Of a DNA stretch of 31,748 bases, positions 8,392 through 17,125 are shown piece by piece. A program made the translations under genes and the position numbers. The stretch comes from an uncultured beta proteobacterium. GTDB lineage: Bacteria > Pseudomonadota > Gammaproteobacteria > Burkholderiales > SG8-39. Numbering within the stretch: the stretch's first letter is position 1; each line of letters starts with the position of its first letter. Location: positions 29,373-61,120 of the forward strand of contig CADEDU010000024.1 of NCBI GenBank assembly GCA_902826155.1, written 5' to 3'. The notes below the pieces were generated by a model. It searched no databases, was not told where the DNA came from, and worked only from the letters and a program-made list of their open reading frames with translations.

Positions 8392-9123
8392 ATGCGAGAA
8401 CGAACCGCGAAACTTCCACCACTGGCTGCGACGGGAACGGATACGCGCGATGCGGGTGCGCGCGAAGCCTGGCAGCTATTCGGAATTATGTCAGAGTTCG
8501 TCGAGGCGACCGATCGGCTCACGCGCGTGCGTCCTGCCGTATCGATCTTCGGCAGCGCGCGCGTGCCGGTCGGCCATCCGTACTATGCGCTGTCGGAGCG
8601 GATCGCTCGGCTGTTGTCCGATGCCGGCTTCGCCGTGATCTCCGGCGGCGGGCCCGGCATCATGGAAGCGTCGAACAAGGGTGCGCACTTCGGTCGCTCG
8701 CCTTCCATCGGCCTGAACATCGAGCTGCCGCGCGAGCAGTTCGGCAACACGTATCAGGACATCAGCCTGGCGTTCCGACATTTCTTCGCGCGCAAGTACA
8801 CGTTCATCCGCTTTTCCACCGCGTACGTCGTGATGCCCGGCGGCTTCGGCACGCTCGATGAGCTCACCGAGGCGCTCACACTGATGCAGACCGGCAAGAT
8901 CCGCCGCATGCCGATCATCCTGGTGCACGCGCCGTTCTGGCGCGGCATGCTCGATTGGATGCGCGACCGCCTGGTGCAGGAGCGCATGATCAATCCCGAG
9001 GACGTCGATCTAATGCGTGTCATCGACGAACCGGAGCAGGTGGTCGAGGCGATCTTCAACTACTACGAAAAACGCGGCTTTGCGCCGCTGCCCGAGGAGC
9101 TGAAAGGCTTCCTCAATCTGTGA
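8392..9123 (+). CDS. LOG-family / TIGR00730 Rossmann-fold protein
   Basis: This is a 243-residue member of the LOG (lysine decarboxylase-like, TIGR00730) family. Characterised members hydrolyse nucleoside 5'-monophosphates such as cytokinin ribosides or AMP, releasing ribose 5-phosphate; the bacterial physiological substrate is often unknown. The two diagnostic motifs are present: GGGPGIMEA near residue 85 and PGGFGTLDE near residue 149, which form the nucleotide-binding and catalytic site. The ATG at 8392 is preferred over an internal ATG at 8488, because the segment before the latter (EAWQLFGIMSEFVE) resembles the usual start of this subfamily. It is divergent from polA across 165 bp in which I see no firm promoter. 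Confidence 0.88.
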   Translation: MRERTAKLPPLAATGTDTRDAGAREAWQLFGIMSEFVEATDRLTRVRPAVSIFGSARVPVGHPYYALSERIARLLSDAGFAVISGGGPGIMEASNKGAHFGRSPSIGLNIELPREQFGNTYQDISLAFRHFFARKYTFIRFSTAYVVMPGGFGTLDELTEALTLMQTGKIRRMPIILVHAPFWRGMLDWMRDRLVQERMINPEDVDLMRVIDEPEQVVEAIFNYYEKRGFAPLPEELKGFLNL

Positions 9124-9215
9124 TCGCGCCATAGCGTTTGGGCTACCATTGCCGGCATTCCGAGACGTCTGCGGTTCGCCTCGCGCAGACGCCAACATCG
9201 AGCGGAGTCGGCATC

Positions 9216-9557
9216 ATGGTCAGCCCAATACGTACTACCTGCGCGATCCTCGCGCTGGTGCTCAGTGCGGGTGTCTGCGCACAGGCACCCGTGCCGAAGC
9301 TCGAGCCCGTGCCCGAGCCGCCGCCTGCCATCGGACTGGATCAGGACAGTTCGATCGAGCACGGTGTACGCCTGAGCCCGCGCGGGGACGAAATCATCGA
9401 AGAGTCGATCAAAAACGGCTTCCACACCGTACGGGTACGCACCGCGAGCGGCTGGGAATACGTACTCGTCGAAGACCTGGGCGATGGCCAATACGCACGC
9501 CAGCGCCCGCATGATTCGGGCGTGCGCATCCCGATGTGGGTGATCCGCCGCTTCTGA
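9216..9557 (+). CDS. DUF2782 family exported protein
   Basis: This is a small protein of 113 residues with a signal peptide (hydrophobic stretch ending VCAQA) followed by a proline-rich linker. The rest fits DUF2782, a short family of unknown function in beta- and gammaproteobacteria often found next to polA or thrB. Visible family pattern: HGVRLSPRGDEIIEE, then a predicted beta sheet with GFHTVRVRT and YVLVEDLGDGQYARQRP, ending WVIRRF. The ATG at 9216 has GGAG upstream; the frame extends back to 9138 but with no signal peptide logic. A periplasmic location is inferred. Homoserine kinase follows 97 bp downstream. Confidence 0.8.
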   Translation: MVSPIRTTCAILALVLSAGVCAQAPVPKLEPVPEPPPAIGLDQDSSIEHGVRLSPRGDEIIEESIKNGFHTVRVRTASGWEYVLVEDLGDGQYARQRPHDSGVRIPMWVIRRF

Positions 9558-9654
9558 GCCGTTGCACTTGCGTCGCGCTGCCCGGGTGAGTTGCGAACGG
9601 TCTATCGCTCCAAATCGCCCTTGAAGGCCGGCTCCTCCGAACGATCACACCCGC

Positions 9655-10602
9655 ATGTCCGTCTTCACCTCGGTGACCCGTGCTGAAGCTAGCGCCTGGC
9701 TCAAGCGCTATTCAGTCGGTACGCTCGTCGAGCTGCAAGGCATCGCCGCCGGGATCGAGAACACCAACTACTTCGTCACCACGTCGCTTGGCCGTTTCGT
9801 GCTGACGATCTTCGAGAAACTCACGGTTGCCGAGCTCCCGTTCTATCTGAACCTGATGTCGCATCTGGCACGCCACGCGGTACCTTGCCCGGCGCCGGTT
9901 GCCGACAACGAGAACCGCCTGCTCGGCGAGCTCAAGGGTAAGCCTGCGTCGCTGGTCACGCGCCTGCCGGGCACGGTGATCACCAATCCATCGCCCGCGC
10001 ACTGCGCGCAGGTCGGCGCAACGCTGGCAAGCATGCACCTTGCGGGCCGGTCCTACGACGGATCGCTTGAGAACCCGCGCGGTCCGCGCTGGTGGCACCA
10101 AACCGCCCCCAAGGTCATGCCGTTCCTGGATGCGGCGGCGCAGGCGTTGCTGCGCGACGAACTTGCATACCAAAGCGCTCAACGGAGCGACGGCCTGCCA
10201 CTCGGTGCGATCCACGCCGACCTGTTTCGCGACAACGTGCTGTTCGAAGGTGAACGACTCGGTGGCGTGATCGATTTCTACTTCGCCGGTGTCGACACGT
10301 GGTTGTTCGATGTCGCCGTCACGCTCAACGATTGGTGTGTGCACGCCGACGGCGCGATCGACACGCCACGGGCGCGCGCGATGCTCGATGCGTATGCCAG
10401 CGTGCGCGCGTTCGAAGCAGCCGAACGCCAGGCCTGGCCGACGCTGCTGCGCGCTGCGGCGTTGCGCTTCTGGCTGTCGCGCCTGTTCGATTTCCACTTG
10501 CCGCGCGCCGGTGAACTGGTGCACGCACACGACCCCGAGCATTTCCGCCGCATCCTAGCGCTTCGCATCGCCGAAGCGGCACAGCCACCCGCACTCGGAT
10601 GA
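9655..10602 (+). CDS. thrB: Homoserine kinase (ThrB type II, APH fold)
   Basis: This enzyme phosphorylates L-homoserine to O-phosphohomoserine on the way to threonine. It is the aminoglycoside-phosphotransferase-like form of homoserine kinase found in pseudomonads and betaproteobacteria, not the GHMP kinase of E. coli. It has 315 residues, the usual length. Key motifs: GIENTNYFV near the N-terminus, the catalytic loop HADLFRDNVLF near residues 187-197, and the metal-binding GVIDFYFAG near residue 207. The C-terminal half carries the family's FWLSRLFDFHLPR segment. Its stop overlaps the ATG of the next gene (ATGA), suggesting coupled translation with the membrane protein, although no functional link is known. 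Confidence 0.94.
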   Translation: MSVFTSVTRAEASAWLKRYSVGTLVELQGIAAGIENTNYFVTTSLGRFVLTIFEKLTVAELPFYLNLMSHLARHAVPCPAPVADNENRLLGELKGKPASLVTRLPGTVITNPSPAHCAQVGATLASMHLAGRSYDGSLENPRGPRWWHQTAPKVMPFLDAAAQALLRDELAYQSAQRSDGLPLGAIHADLFRDNVLFEGERLGGVIDFYFAGVDTWLFDVAVTLNDWCVHADGAIDTPRARAMLDAYASVRAFEAAERQAWPTLLRAAALRFWLSRLFDFHLPRAGELVHAHDPEHFRRILALRIAEAAQPPALG

Positions 10603-11417
10603 ATCCCGTCCCTCCCATGAACGTGGTGCCCGCCGGCCAGGGTTGGCTGTGGCTGCGCAATGCGTTTCCGATCCTCGGCCGCTACGTCATGGTGTGGCTG
10701 CTGCTGGTATTCGTCTATTGGACCGCCGTGTCGCTGATCTACGGGCTGCCGTACCTCGGACCGACCGCGTTCCTGCTCACCACGCCGGCATTCACGCTGA
10801 GCTTCATGACCATGGCGCGCGAGGTCGATGCCGGACGACCATTGCATCCGCGCCTGCTGTGGTCGGGATTTCGCGGCAATCTGCCAGCGATGCTCACGCT
10901 CGGCGGGGCGTACCTGATAGGCGTGCTGGTGGCGATGGGCGTAACCAATGCCTGGCACGGCGATGTGATCGGCGCATTCCTGCGATCGCGCCCCAAGTCA
11001 CTCGAGCCACTCATTTCGGCCGGCCTCACCTTCGCCGCTCTGTACACCCCGGTGACGGCTGCCCTGTGGTTCGCGCCGGCGCTGGTCGGATGGCACAACA
11101 TGCCGGCGGGCAAGGCGCTGTTCTTCAGTTTCTTCGCGGCATGGCGCAATTGGCGTGCACTGCTCGTCTACTTCATCGGGTTGTTCGCACTGTGGGCGAT
11201 CGCGCTTGGCCTGCTCACCCTGGCGCTGCGCTTGTTCGCCCCTTCGTTCGGCGTGGGCGGTTCGCCCGAAGCATTTCGCCAATCAGTGGCGATGCTGAGC
11301 GTGGTGGCGCTGCCGGTGGTGCTCGCGGGGTTCGCGCTGCAATTCATCAGCTACTACCTGAGCTACCGCACGGTCTTTCCAGAGACATCGGCGGCCGATC
11401 GCTCGCCGCCGGTCTGA
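10599..11417 (+). CDS. BPSS1780-type integral membrane protein
   Basis: This is a 272-residue inner membrane protein of a betaproteobacterial family annotated after BPSS1780 of Burkholderia; its function is unknown. The family marker is the opening VPAGQGWLWLRNAF, followed by about five to six hydrophobic segments (roughly residues 28-65, 95-115, 140-165, 180-210 and 230-255). The loop with REVDAGRPLHPRLLWSGF is charged and probably cytoplasmic. The start overlaps the stop of thrB by four bases. No catalytic motif is visible. Confidence 0.8.
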   Translation: MNPVPPMNVVPAGQGWLWLRNAFPILGRYVMVWLLLVFVYWTAVSLIYGLPYLGPTAFLLTTPAFTLSFMTMAREVDAGRPLHPRLLWSGFRGNLPAMLTLGGAYLIGVLVAMGVTNAWHGDVIGAFLRSRPKSLEPLISAGLTFAALYTPVTAALWFAPALVGWHNMPAGKALFFSFFAAWRNWRALLVYFIGLFALWAIALGLLTLALRLFAPSFGVGGSPEAFRQSVAMLSVVALPVVLAGFALQFISYYLSYRTVFPETSAADRSPPV

Positions 11418-11519
11418 CCACAGGCACCCTCGGGCATCGTTCGGATTGGCCGCCGCTTCAACGCGGTGCTAGCGTGCCTCGGGTTCGCTGATCGCCTTAA
11501 CAAACCGCCGACCGCCACC

Positions 11520-13004
11520 ATGCTCCTGCCATCTGCCATTGCGCGCGTCGCATCGCGTGCCGTCGTACTGCTGCGGTTGTGCGTGCTGCTTAGCGCCGCA
11601 ACATTGCTGGGCTGCTCCAACTCGAACGATGGCGACGGCAGTGCGAACAACAGCGCTTCGCCGAGCGCCCCACCGCCCACTGCCACGACCGGTTCACTTG
11701 CTCTGACGATCAACGGCCTGCCGGTCAACGCCGATGGCAACGTCGTGATCAGCGGGCCGAGCGGACCGCTGGTAGCCGCGAAGACACAGGGCTTCGGTGG
11801 CCTGGCGCCGGGCACCTATCAAATCAATGCGAGCAGCGTGTTGACTGGAACGGCGATGGCCGCGCCGATGCAAGCGGCGCAATCGATCACCATAGCCGCG
11901 AACTCGACGGCAAGCGCGACCGTCACCTACACGGTCGGGAGCGCTTTCACGCTCAGGCTGCAGGACGTGCTTGCTCCAGGTGTACTCGCCGGACCAATGC
12001 ACCTCGATGCCCCACCCAACGACGCGCGGTTGTTCGTCGCCGAACGCGCCGGACGCATCCGCATCATTCAGAACGGCGCGTTGCTCGCCACGCCATTTCT
12101 GGATATCTCCAGCCGCGTTGCCACCGCCGGCGAGGGCGGTCTGCTGTCGTTCGCGTTCCATCCAAGTTATGCGTCCAATCGGCAGTTCTACGTGCACTTC
12201 ATCGACGCCGGCGGAAACATCGTAGTCGAGCGTTTCCTCGCCTCGACCGCCGACGCGAACGTCGCGGTTAACACGCCGATGCAGGTGATTTCCATTCCCC
12301 ATCCGACGTACACGAACCACTACGGCGGACGCGTCGCGTTCGGCGCCGACGGTCTGCTGTACCTGAGTACCGGCGACGGCGGGGGCGGCGGCGACCCTAA
12401 TCGCAACGGCCAGAATCTGAACGCGTTGCTGGGCAAGCTGCTGCGCATCGATGTCACCAATCTTCCGTACACGATCCCCTCGACCAATCCGTTCGCGGGT
12501 CAGGCAGGACGCCGCGGCGAGATTTGGGCGTACGGGCTGCGCAATCCGTTCCGGTTCGCGTTCGACAACGCGGCAACGCTGCTCTATGTCGCCGATGTCG
12601 GTCAGGGCGATCGGGAAGAAATCAATGCAGTCGCCACGACCGCCGCAGGCTTGAACTACGGCTGGCCGATCACCGAGGGTTCGCTCTGCTTTCCGCAAAG
12701 CGCGTCGTGCTCACGCACCGGCTTGACCGCGCCGGTGCACGACTACGATCACACGCAGGGCTGCTCGGTCACCGGTGGCTACGTGTATCGCGGCAGCGCT
12801 ATCCCTGAGATCGTCGGGCGTTATTTCTACTCCGACTACTGCGGCGGCTGGCTGCGCAGCGTGCGCTATGCGCAAGGCGGAGTCGTCGAGCGGGTCGACT
12901 GGGCGATTGCCAGCATCGGCCGCGTTTTGTCGATCGGCCAGGATGGCAACGGCGAGCTGTACCTGCTCGCCGAGAACGGCCGGGTCGCACGTGTGTCGAA
13001 GTAG
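11520..13004 (+). CDS. PQQ-type sugar dehydrogenase-like lipoprotein
   Basis: This is a 494-residue member of the soluble glucose/aldose dehydrogenase (GSDH, YliI-like) beta-propeller family, whose members oxidise sugars with PQQ. The start at 11520 gives a lipoprotein signal peptide with the lipobox LLGC, so it is probably membrane-tethered in the periplasm. A Ser/Asn/Pro-rich linker and a small beta-rich domain (about residues 60-140, with GPSGPLVAAKTQGFGGLAPG) come before the propeller, which is more than the basic family architecture. Propeller motifs are clear: GEGGLLSFAFHPSY, YLSTGDGGGGGDPNRNGQ, EIWAYGLRNPFRFAFD, VADVGQGDREEIN and NYGWPITEG. PQQ binding and substrate are inferred. No pqq genes lie in the window. 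The gene starts about 100 bp after the membrane protein gene. Confidence 0.87.
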   Translation: MLLPSAIARVASRAVVLLRLCVLLSAATLLGCSNSNDGDGSANNSASPSAPPPTATTGSLALTINGLPVNADGNVVISGPSGPLVAAKTQGFGGLAPGTYQINASSVLTGTAMAAPMQAAQSITIAANSTASATVTYTVGSAFTLRLQDVLAPGVLAGPMHLDAPPNDARLFVAERAGRIRIIQNGALLATPFLDISSRVATAGEGGLLSFAFHPSYASNRQFYVHFIDAGGNIVVERFLASTADANVAVNTPMQVISIPHPTYTNHYGGRVAFGADGLLYLSTGDGGGGGDPNRNGQNLNALLGKLLRIDVTNLPYTIPSTNPFAGQAGRRGEIWAYGLRNPFRFAFDNAATLLYVADVGQGDREEINAVATTAAGLNYGWPITEGSLCFPQSASCSRTGLTAPVHDYDHTQGCSVTGGYVYRGSAIPEIVGRYFYSDYCGGWLRSVRYAQGGVVERVDWAIASIGRVLSIGQDGNGELYLLAENGRVARVSK

Positions 13005-13405
13005 GCGCCGTTCACGATACTTACTGATGGCCGCAACGCTTCACGGCGCGGTGCCCCGCCGAATCCCCTTTCGGCGCAGCATGGCGCGCGTAACGCGCGC
13101 GGACGCGATCGAACTCGGCCCTGATCGCAGATCCCGTTCAGCGCTGCAGTCGATGGCGATGTGCATTTTTTCCAAACGCGCTTCCGCACGCTCCTTGAGC
13201 GTCGGTCCAGCTGCGTTGCGTGACTTCCATCTCGCTCAGCATCGCGATCCGATCCGCCGGCCGGCTGAGCATCTGATGGGGTGACGTCTTTGACGGCGCC
13301 GGCCCCGAGCCTGTGCAAAGCTCGCCTTCGACCGCGTCGCGGCGGATTCCACTGGGGCCATGCAGTCCTGCCGCCGCCACCTTCCGAACACCACGGAGTA
13401 CCCAA
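13005..13405. other. 401-bp intergenic region, possible gene remnant on the minus strand
   Basis: No intact gene is supported here. A perfect hairpin GCGCGCG-TAA-CGCGCGC lies at 13084-13100, too far from the preceding stop and without a T-run to be a convincing terminator. On the minus strand, around 13120-13250, two neighbouring frames each give protein-like sequence (one with LSEMEVTQRSWTDA, the next with LKERAEARLEKMHIAID) that would join if one base were added. This might be a decayed gene, but I recognise no family. Confidence 0.35.
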
Positions 13406-15070
13406 TTGAGTTCGCTCGACACGGCAATCCCCTCGCCAGTGCGCGTCCGCCATCATGGCGAAGCAGATTCAGGTGCGCCTGCGGCCTGCGCGTTTTCCGA
13501 TCCGGCCAGCGCGCATCGCTGGCTCGACGACGTGCCGCTGGTCAACGTGCGCGCCGCGAGTTCGATGCTCACGACCCAGCTCGAACGCTTCGCGCGAATC
13601 GCATGCGATCCGGAAACTCGGTTCGAGACGCTCGAGACCCTGCGGCCCGCGCTCATCTCGGTCCAGCACGAGCACGCCAAGCGTTTTCGCGGCAAGCAGC
13701 TGCCGCTCTCACCACAGCGGCGCCAGAGCCTGGATGAGGTAGGCAATCTGTGGGATGCGCTGCTGGTCGGATACTGGAGCTGCATCGACAAGACGCCCAC
13801 CGGCACCGAGTCGGAACGCCGGCTGTACGCCAAGATGTGCCATCGCAGCCTCGACACGCTGATCCGCAAGATGCGAGACCAGCAACACGCGTATCTGCAG
13901 GTTGCGCCGGTGGATATCGCCGCGCTGCATACGCTCTACGGGCTCGCCGAACGCGCCGAGATCCATCGCAAGCGCGTGCGCGACCCGATCACCGGCTCGA
14001 AAGAAGACGCGGTCTCATGCGAGCGGCTCTACGTCATCGCTTTGATGTTCGACGCCGCCACGCCGCGCGAACATCGTCCGCTCGCGCTGCAGGCGATCGA
14101 GCGCTGGTTGGAGCGCTGGGCGAACAAGATCACCATCGATCATGTGCCCGCTGTAGCGAGCAAGGTGTCGCCGCTATGGGTGAACCTGATGGGTTCTGAG
14201 AGTGTTCAGCGCGGTCCGGCACCCGATGGCGACGGCCTGGTCCGCTATCTAAACGTGGCGGAGCTTTCGCACAGTCTGGAGAAGCGGATCCACGCGTTGC
14301 GACGTGGCACGCGCCTGGAGGAGATCGATCTGGGCGTCGAGCTGTCGCGGCGCGATCTGGAAGTACTGGTGACCGGGTTGCATCGACAATGGTGCGGGGG
14401 CACCACCCGACGCGAAAGCGAACGGCGCGAGATCAACGCGATCGCTCACGTGAGCGTGGGCATCCAGGCGGCGCACTTCTTCCTGTCGAAACGGCCGTTC
14501 GAGCAACCGGTGCTGGATTCCGCGGACGGACCGCCCGCGATGACCGAACCGGGCGAAGCGCGCATCAAGGCGGCGACCGAGTACATGCTCATGAACGGGA
14601 TCAGCGCCGAGCAATGGGTGTTGCGCGACGAGAGCATCGGCGGCATGGGACTGATCCGGCCGCGCGACGAAATCGAGAGCACGCGACTGGGCCATGGACA
14701 GCTCGTATCGGTGCGACCCCGCGGCGGACACACCGTCACGGTAGGCACGATGCAATGGCTGCAGGAGGCGCAGGACGGTGATCTGCACGTCGGCGTCAAA
14801 CTCGTTCCGGGGCAGCCCAGCCCCGTCGCGGTCCGTCTCGACGAGGGCGCGAAGTTTCTCGCTGCGCTGATGCTGCCGACCGTTGCCGCGCTCAATGCGC
14901 CCACCTCGCTGCTTCTTCCGCTTGGCACCTACGCGATCAATCGCGCCATCGAGCTGGTCACCAGTCGGCGCGAGTTCGTGCAACTCACCGGACTGCTGGA
15001 AGTCGGCGCCGATTTCGAGCGTGTGGCGTTCGTGCCGTTGGGACCTGGCGATGCCTCTGTCGCCCAGTGA
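13406..15070 (+). CDS. Uncharacterised protein, tandem paralog 1 (degenerate PilZ-like signature)
   Basis: I do not recognise a named function. A TTG start at 13406 is chosen because GGAG sits seven bases before it; the frame is open to a GTG at 13313. The product is 554 residues, soluble and without signal peptide or membrane segment. The first half is helical and carries the shared marker HAKRFRGKQLPL. The middle holds KRIHALRRGT. The C-terminal third has QWVLRDESIGGMGLI, where DESIGG at 408-413 fits the D-x-S-x-x-G half of the PilZ cyclic-di-GMP motif, followed by a predicted beta-rich stretch ending in RREFVQLTGLLE. The other PilZ half, RxxxR, is not seen at the expected distance. The next gene is a clear paralog and overlaps it by 20 bp. 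A regulatory or c-di-GMP-related role is inference only. Confidence 0.75.
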   Translation: MSSLDTAIPSPVRVRHHGEADSGAPAACAFSDPASAHRWLDDVPLVNVRAASSMLTTQLERFARIACDPETRFETLETLRPALISVQHEHAKRFRGKQLPLSPQRRQSLDEVGNLWDALLVGYWSCIDKTPTGTESERRLYAKMCHRSLDTLIRKMRDQQHAYLQVAPVDIAALHTLYGLAERAEIHRKRVRDPITGSKEDAVSCERLYVIALMFDAATPREHRPLALQAIERWLERWANKITIDHVPAVASKVSPLWVNLMGSESVQRGPAPDGDGLVRYLNVAELSHSLEKRIHALRRGTRLEEIDLGVELSRRDLEVLVTGLHRQWCGGTTRRESERREINAIAHVSVGIQAAHFFLSKRPFEQPVLDSADGPPAMTEPGEARIKAATEYMLMNGISAEQWVLRDESIGGMGLIRPRDEIESTRLGHGQLVSVRPRGGHTVTVGTMQWLQEAQDGDLHVGVKLVPGQPSPVAVRLDEGAKFLAALMLPTVAALNAPTSLLLPLGTYAINRAIELVTSRREFVQLTGLLEVGADFERVAFVPLGPGDASVAQ

Positions 15071-16562
15071 GGCGCTTTCGCCGCTCGAAGTCACCGATCT
15101 GCGCAGTTGCGATCGGTGGCTGGAGCGTGCACCGCTGGCCGATCCCCAGCAGGCCATCGACGAGCTGTGCGCGCTGGTGGCAGCGGTCGGCGACCGTCGC
15201 CTTGCGCCGCGCGTCCACTTCGACATCCTCGAGCGTGTGCGCAGTCCCGCCCAAGCCACCTGCGAGGAACGCACCAAGCGCTTCGCGGGCAAGCCGTTGC
15301 CGTTACGCGAAGCCGAGTCTCAGGCCCTGGCTCAGGTCGTGGCGCTCTTGCGACAGTTGTGGACCGGCTACTACACGCTGCTGAGCGATGGCGTGCAGCA
15401 TGGCTTCGGTGTGTTCGATCGCAAACAGCATGTGCTGGCCGCCCGCTGCCTGGAAACCGGTGCGGAGATTGCGCTTGCCTACTATCGCGCCCGCCAGGAA
15501 GTGCCTTCATACGTGTGGAAGGAACTGAACGAGGTCTTCGCCCTCGCCGAGAACCGCGAGTTCGCGACCGAACCGCTACCGGCCGAGGGCAATCGCACCG
15601 GCCCGACATGCAAGGCGTTGTTCGTGCGTGCGCTGCTCCTTCAGACAGCACGGCCATACGGTTTGACCGGGCGTGAGCTGGAGCTCGCGCGGCGCTGGAT
15701 CCGCGGCTGGGGCGAGCACGTTGAACTGAACGTGGTGCCGACGAACTACGAAGGGCCGGTGGTCGACTTGCGCAGCGATACCCCGCCAACGCACCGGGCC
15801 GTGACCGCCCAGACCGTACAGCCGGCATGGCGTGCGATCGAGAACCTGCTGCTCAAGCGCAGCGTTCAAAAACGACTTTCCGCACTTCGCAAGGGCACTG
15901 CCACCCCGGCCGAACTCGGCTTGGGACGCGACTGTCCGGCGCGCGAAGCCGAAGCGCTGCTCACCCATCTGTACAACGCCTGGTTCTTTCCGCCGCACGT
16001 GCGTCAGTTCAATCGCCGCGCTGTCCGCGAGGATATCGAGTTGCTGGTCGGCTTCGAATCGATCCACTCGATGTTGCAGGCGCAGGTGAGCCAGACGAAG
16101 CAGAGCGAGCCGTCTCATGCGGCGCAGAAATGGAAGCTGCTCGAAGACAGTCCGGCCGGATTTCGCGTCCGTCGCCCCGAGCAGGGTGATCGGCTCAATC
16201 ACCTGCAACTCGTCGCGATCCGTCCGCCGGGCAGCGCGCAATACATCCTCACCGAAACACGCTGGCTGATGCTCGATCAGCGCAACCTGATGAGCGCCGG
16301 CCTGCAAGCGTTGCCGGGCCTCGCGCACGCCGTCTACGCGCGGGTCGCGTCGCTGGAAGACACCAACGACGAACCGCATCACCGCGTATTTGTCCTTGGC
16401 GGGAGTAAGGGGACCGATCAGTTGATCGTCGTACCCGGCGCGTTTCTCGAGGGTTGTTTCATCGAGTTGCTCGATGGCGAGCGGCGGCAGCGGGTACGGA
16501 TCGCAGCGATTACTCGGCGCGGCACCGACTACGACTGCGTGTCGATCGAGGCGTTGCTCTAA
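15051..16562 (+). CDS. Uncharacterised protein, tandem paralog 2
   Basis: This 503-residue soluble protein of unknown function starts at the ATG at 15051, inside the end of the previous gene, and is a divergent copy of it. Shared landmarks in the same order: RWLERAPL against RWLDDVPL, TKRFAGKPLPL against HAKRFRGKQLPL, a YY/YW segment 35-40 residues later, KRLSALRKGT against KRIHALRRGT, a segment ending in VGFESIH against VGIQAAH, and WKLLEDSPAG against WVLRDESIGG. In this copy the PilZ-like position reads E365-D-S-P-A-G, so the aspartate is replaced by glutamate. The C-terminal part is beta-rich. Overlapping reading frames imply coupled expression, so the two products may form a complex. The frame continues upstream to 14883, but that part is antisense-like in composition and rejected. 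Confidence 0.75.
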   Translation: MPLSPSEALSPLEVTDLRSCDRWLERAPLADPQQAIDELCALVAAVGDRRLAPRVHFDILERVRSPAQATCEERTKRFAGKPLPLREAESQALAQVVALLRQLWTGYYTLLSDGVQHGFGVFDRKQHVLAARCLETGAEIALAYYRARQEVPSYVWKELNEVFALAENREFATEPLPAEGNRTGPTCKALFVRALLLQTARPYGLTGRELELARRWIRGWGEHVELNVVPTNYEGPVVDLRSDTPPTHRAVTAQTVQPAWRAIENLLLKRSVQKRLSALRKGTATPAELGLGRDCPAREAEALLTHLYNAWFFPPHVRQFNRRAVREDIELLVGFESIHSMLQAQVSQTKQSEPSHAAQKWKLLEDSPAGFRVRRPEQGDRLNHLQLVAIRPPGSAQYILTETRWLMLDQRNLMSAGLQALPGLAHAVYARVASLEDTNDEPHHRVFVLGGSKGTDQLIVVPGAFLEGCFIELLDGERRQRVRIAAITRRGTDYDCVSIEALL

Positions 16563-16680
16563 GCATCCACGACTGACGAGCAGACCGCGTCCAGTGCGGG
16601 CCGTGCTTGTGCAGCACCCGCTCGCAGATCATCCGGTCCCATCGCCGCGCGAAGATGGCGATCATGCCGCCGGATGCTGC

Positions 16681-16689
16681 TGCTAAGAT
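16681..16689 (+). promoter_or_regulatory. Extended -10 box upstream of the DUF971-ubiE block
   Basis: TGCTAAGAT matches an extended -10 (TGn followed by TAAGAT), 23 bp before the DUF971 start and after the preceding gene has ended. No good -35 is seen at the expected distance, which is tolerable for extended -10 promoters. It would drive the DUF971-ubiE transcription unit. Confidence 0.4.
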
Positions 16690-16712
16690 TCGGCCCCCTG
16701 TGCCAAGTCGAG

Positions 16713-17099
16713 ATGCACCGCATGGTCGGCAGCGCCACGCCGCTCGAGATCAAGGTCCACCAGAAATCGCGCGTATTGGAGGTTTCGTTCTCCGACAACG
16801 CCCGCTTCGAGCTGCCGTTCGAATTCCTGCGCGTGTATTCCCCTTCGGCGGAAGTGCGCGGGCACGGCCCGGGCCAGGAGGTGCTTCAGGTCGGCAAGCG
16901 CGAGGTGAACATCGTCGGCATCGAGCCAGTCGGGGCTTACGCGATCCAGCCGCGGTTCTCCGACGGGCATGACACCGGGATCTACTCGTGGGACTACCTG
17001 TATGAGCTTGGCTCGAATCGCGAGCGGATGTGGAAGGACTACCTCACGCGGCTGAGCGCAGCGGGCGCTTCGCGCGATCCGGCCCCGTCGACGTCTTGA
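16713..17099 (+). CDS. DUF971 (GBBH-like N-terminal domain) protein
   Basis: This is a 128-residue protein of the DUF971 family, which corresponds to the small N-terminal domain of gamma-butyrobetaine hydroxylase. Stand-alone copies occur next to ubiE in betaproteobacteria; the function is unknown and an iron-sulfur or metal role has only been suggested for the fold. Visible: [19 protein letters not shown] at the N-terminus, [17 protein letters not shown], and the C-terminal [18 protein letters not shown], all characteristic. An ATG at 16722 is an equally good start. ubiE begins 26 bp after its stop. Confidence 0.87.
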   Translation: MHRMVGSATPLEIKVHQKSRVLEVSFSDNARFELPFEFLRVYSPSAEVRGHGPGQEVLQVGKREVNIVGIEPVGAYAIQPRFSDGHDTGIYSWDYLYELGSNRERMWKDYLTRLSAAGASRDPAPSTS

Positions 17100-17125
17100 A
17101 GATCCGGCAGCTTCCGACACTCGCC

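Noticed and set aside
12866..13456. 196-residue minus-strand frame spanning the dehydrogenase end and the intergenic gap
   Set aside because: It overlaps the dehydrogenase C-terminus and the start of paralog 1 with shadow composition; only a short inner part looks protein-like and needs a frameshift.
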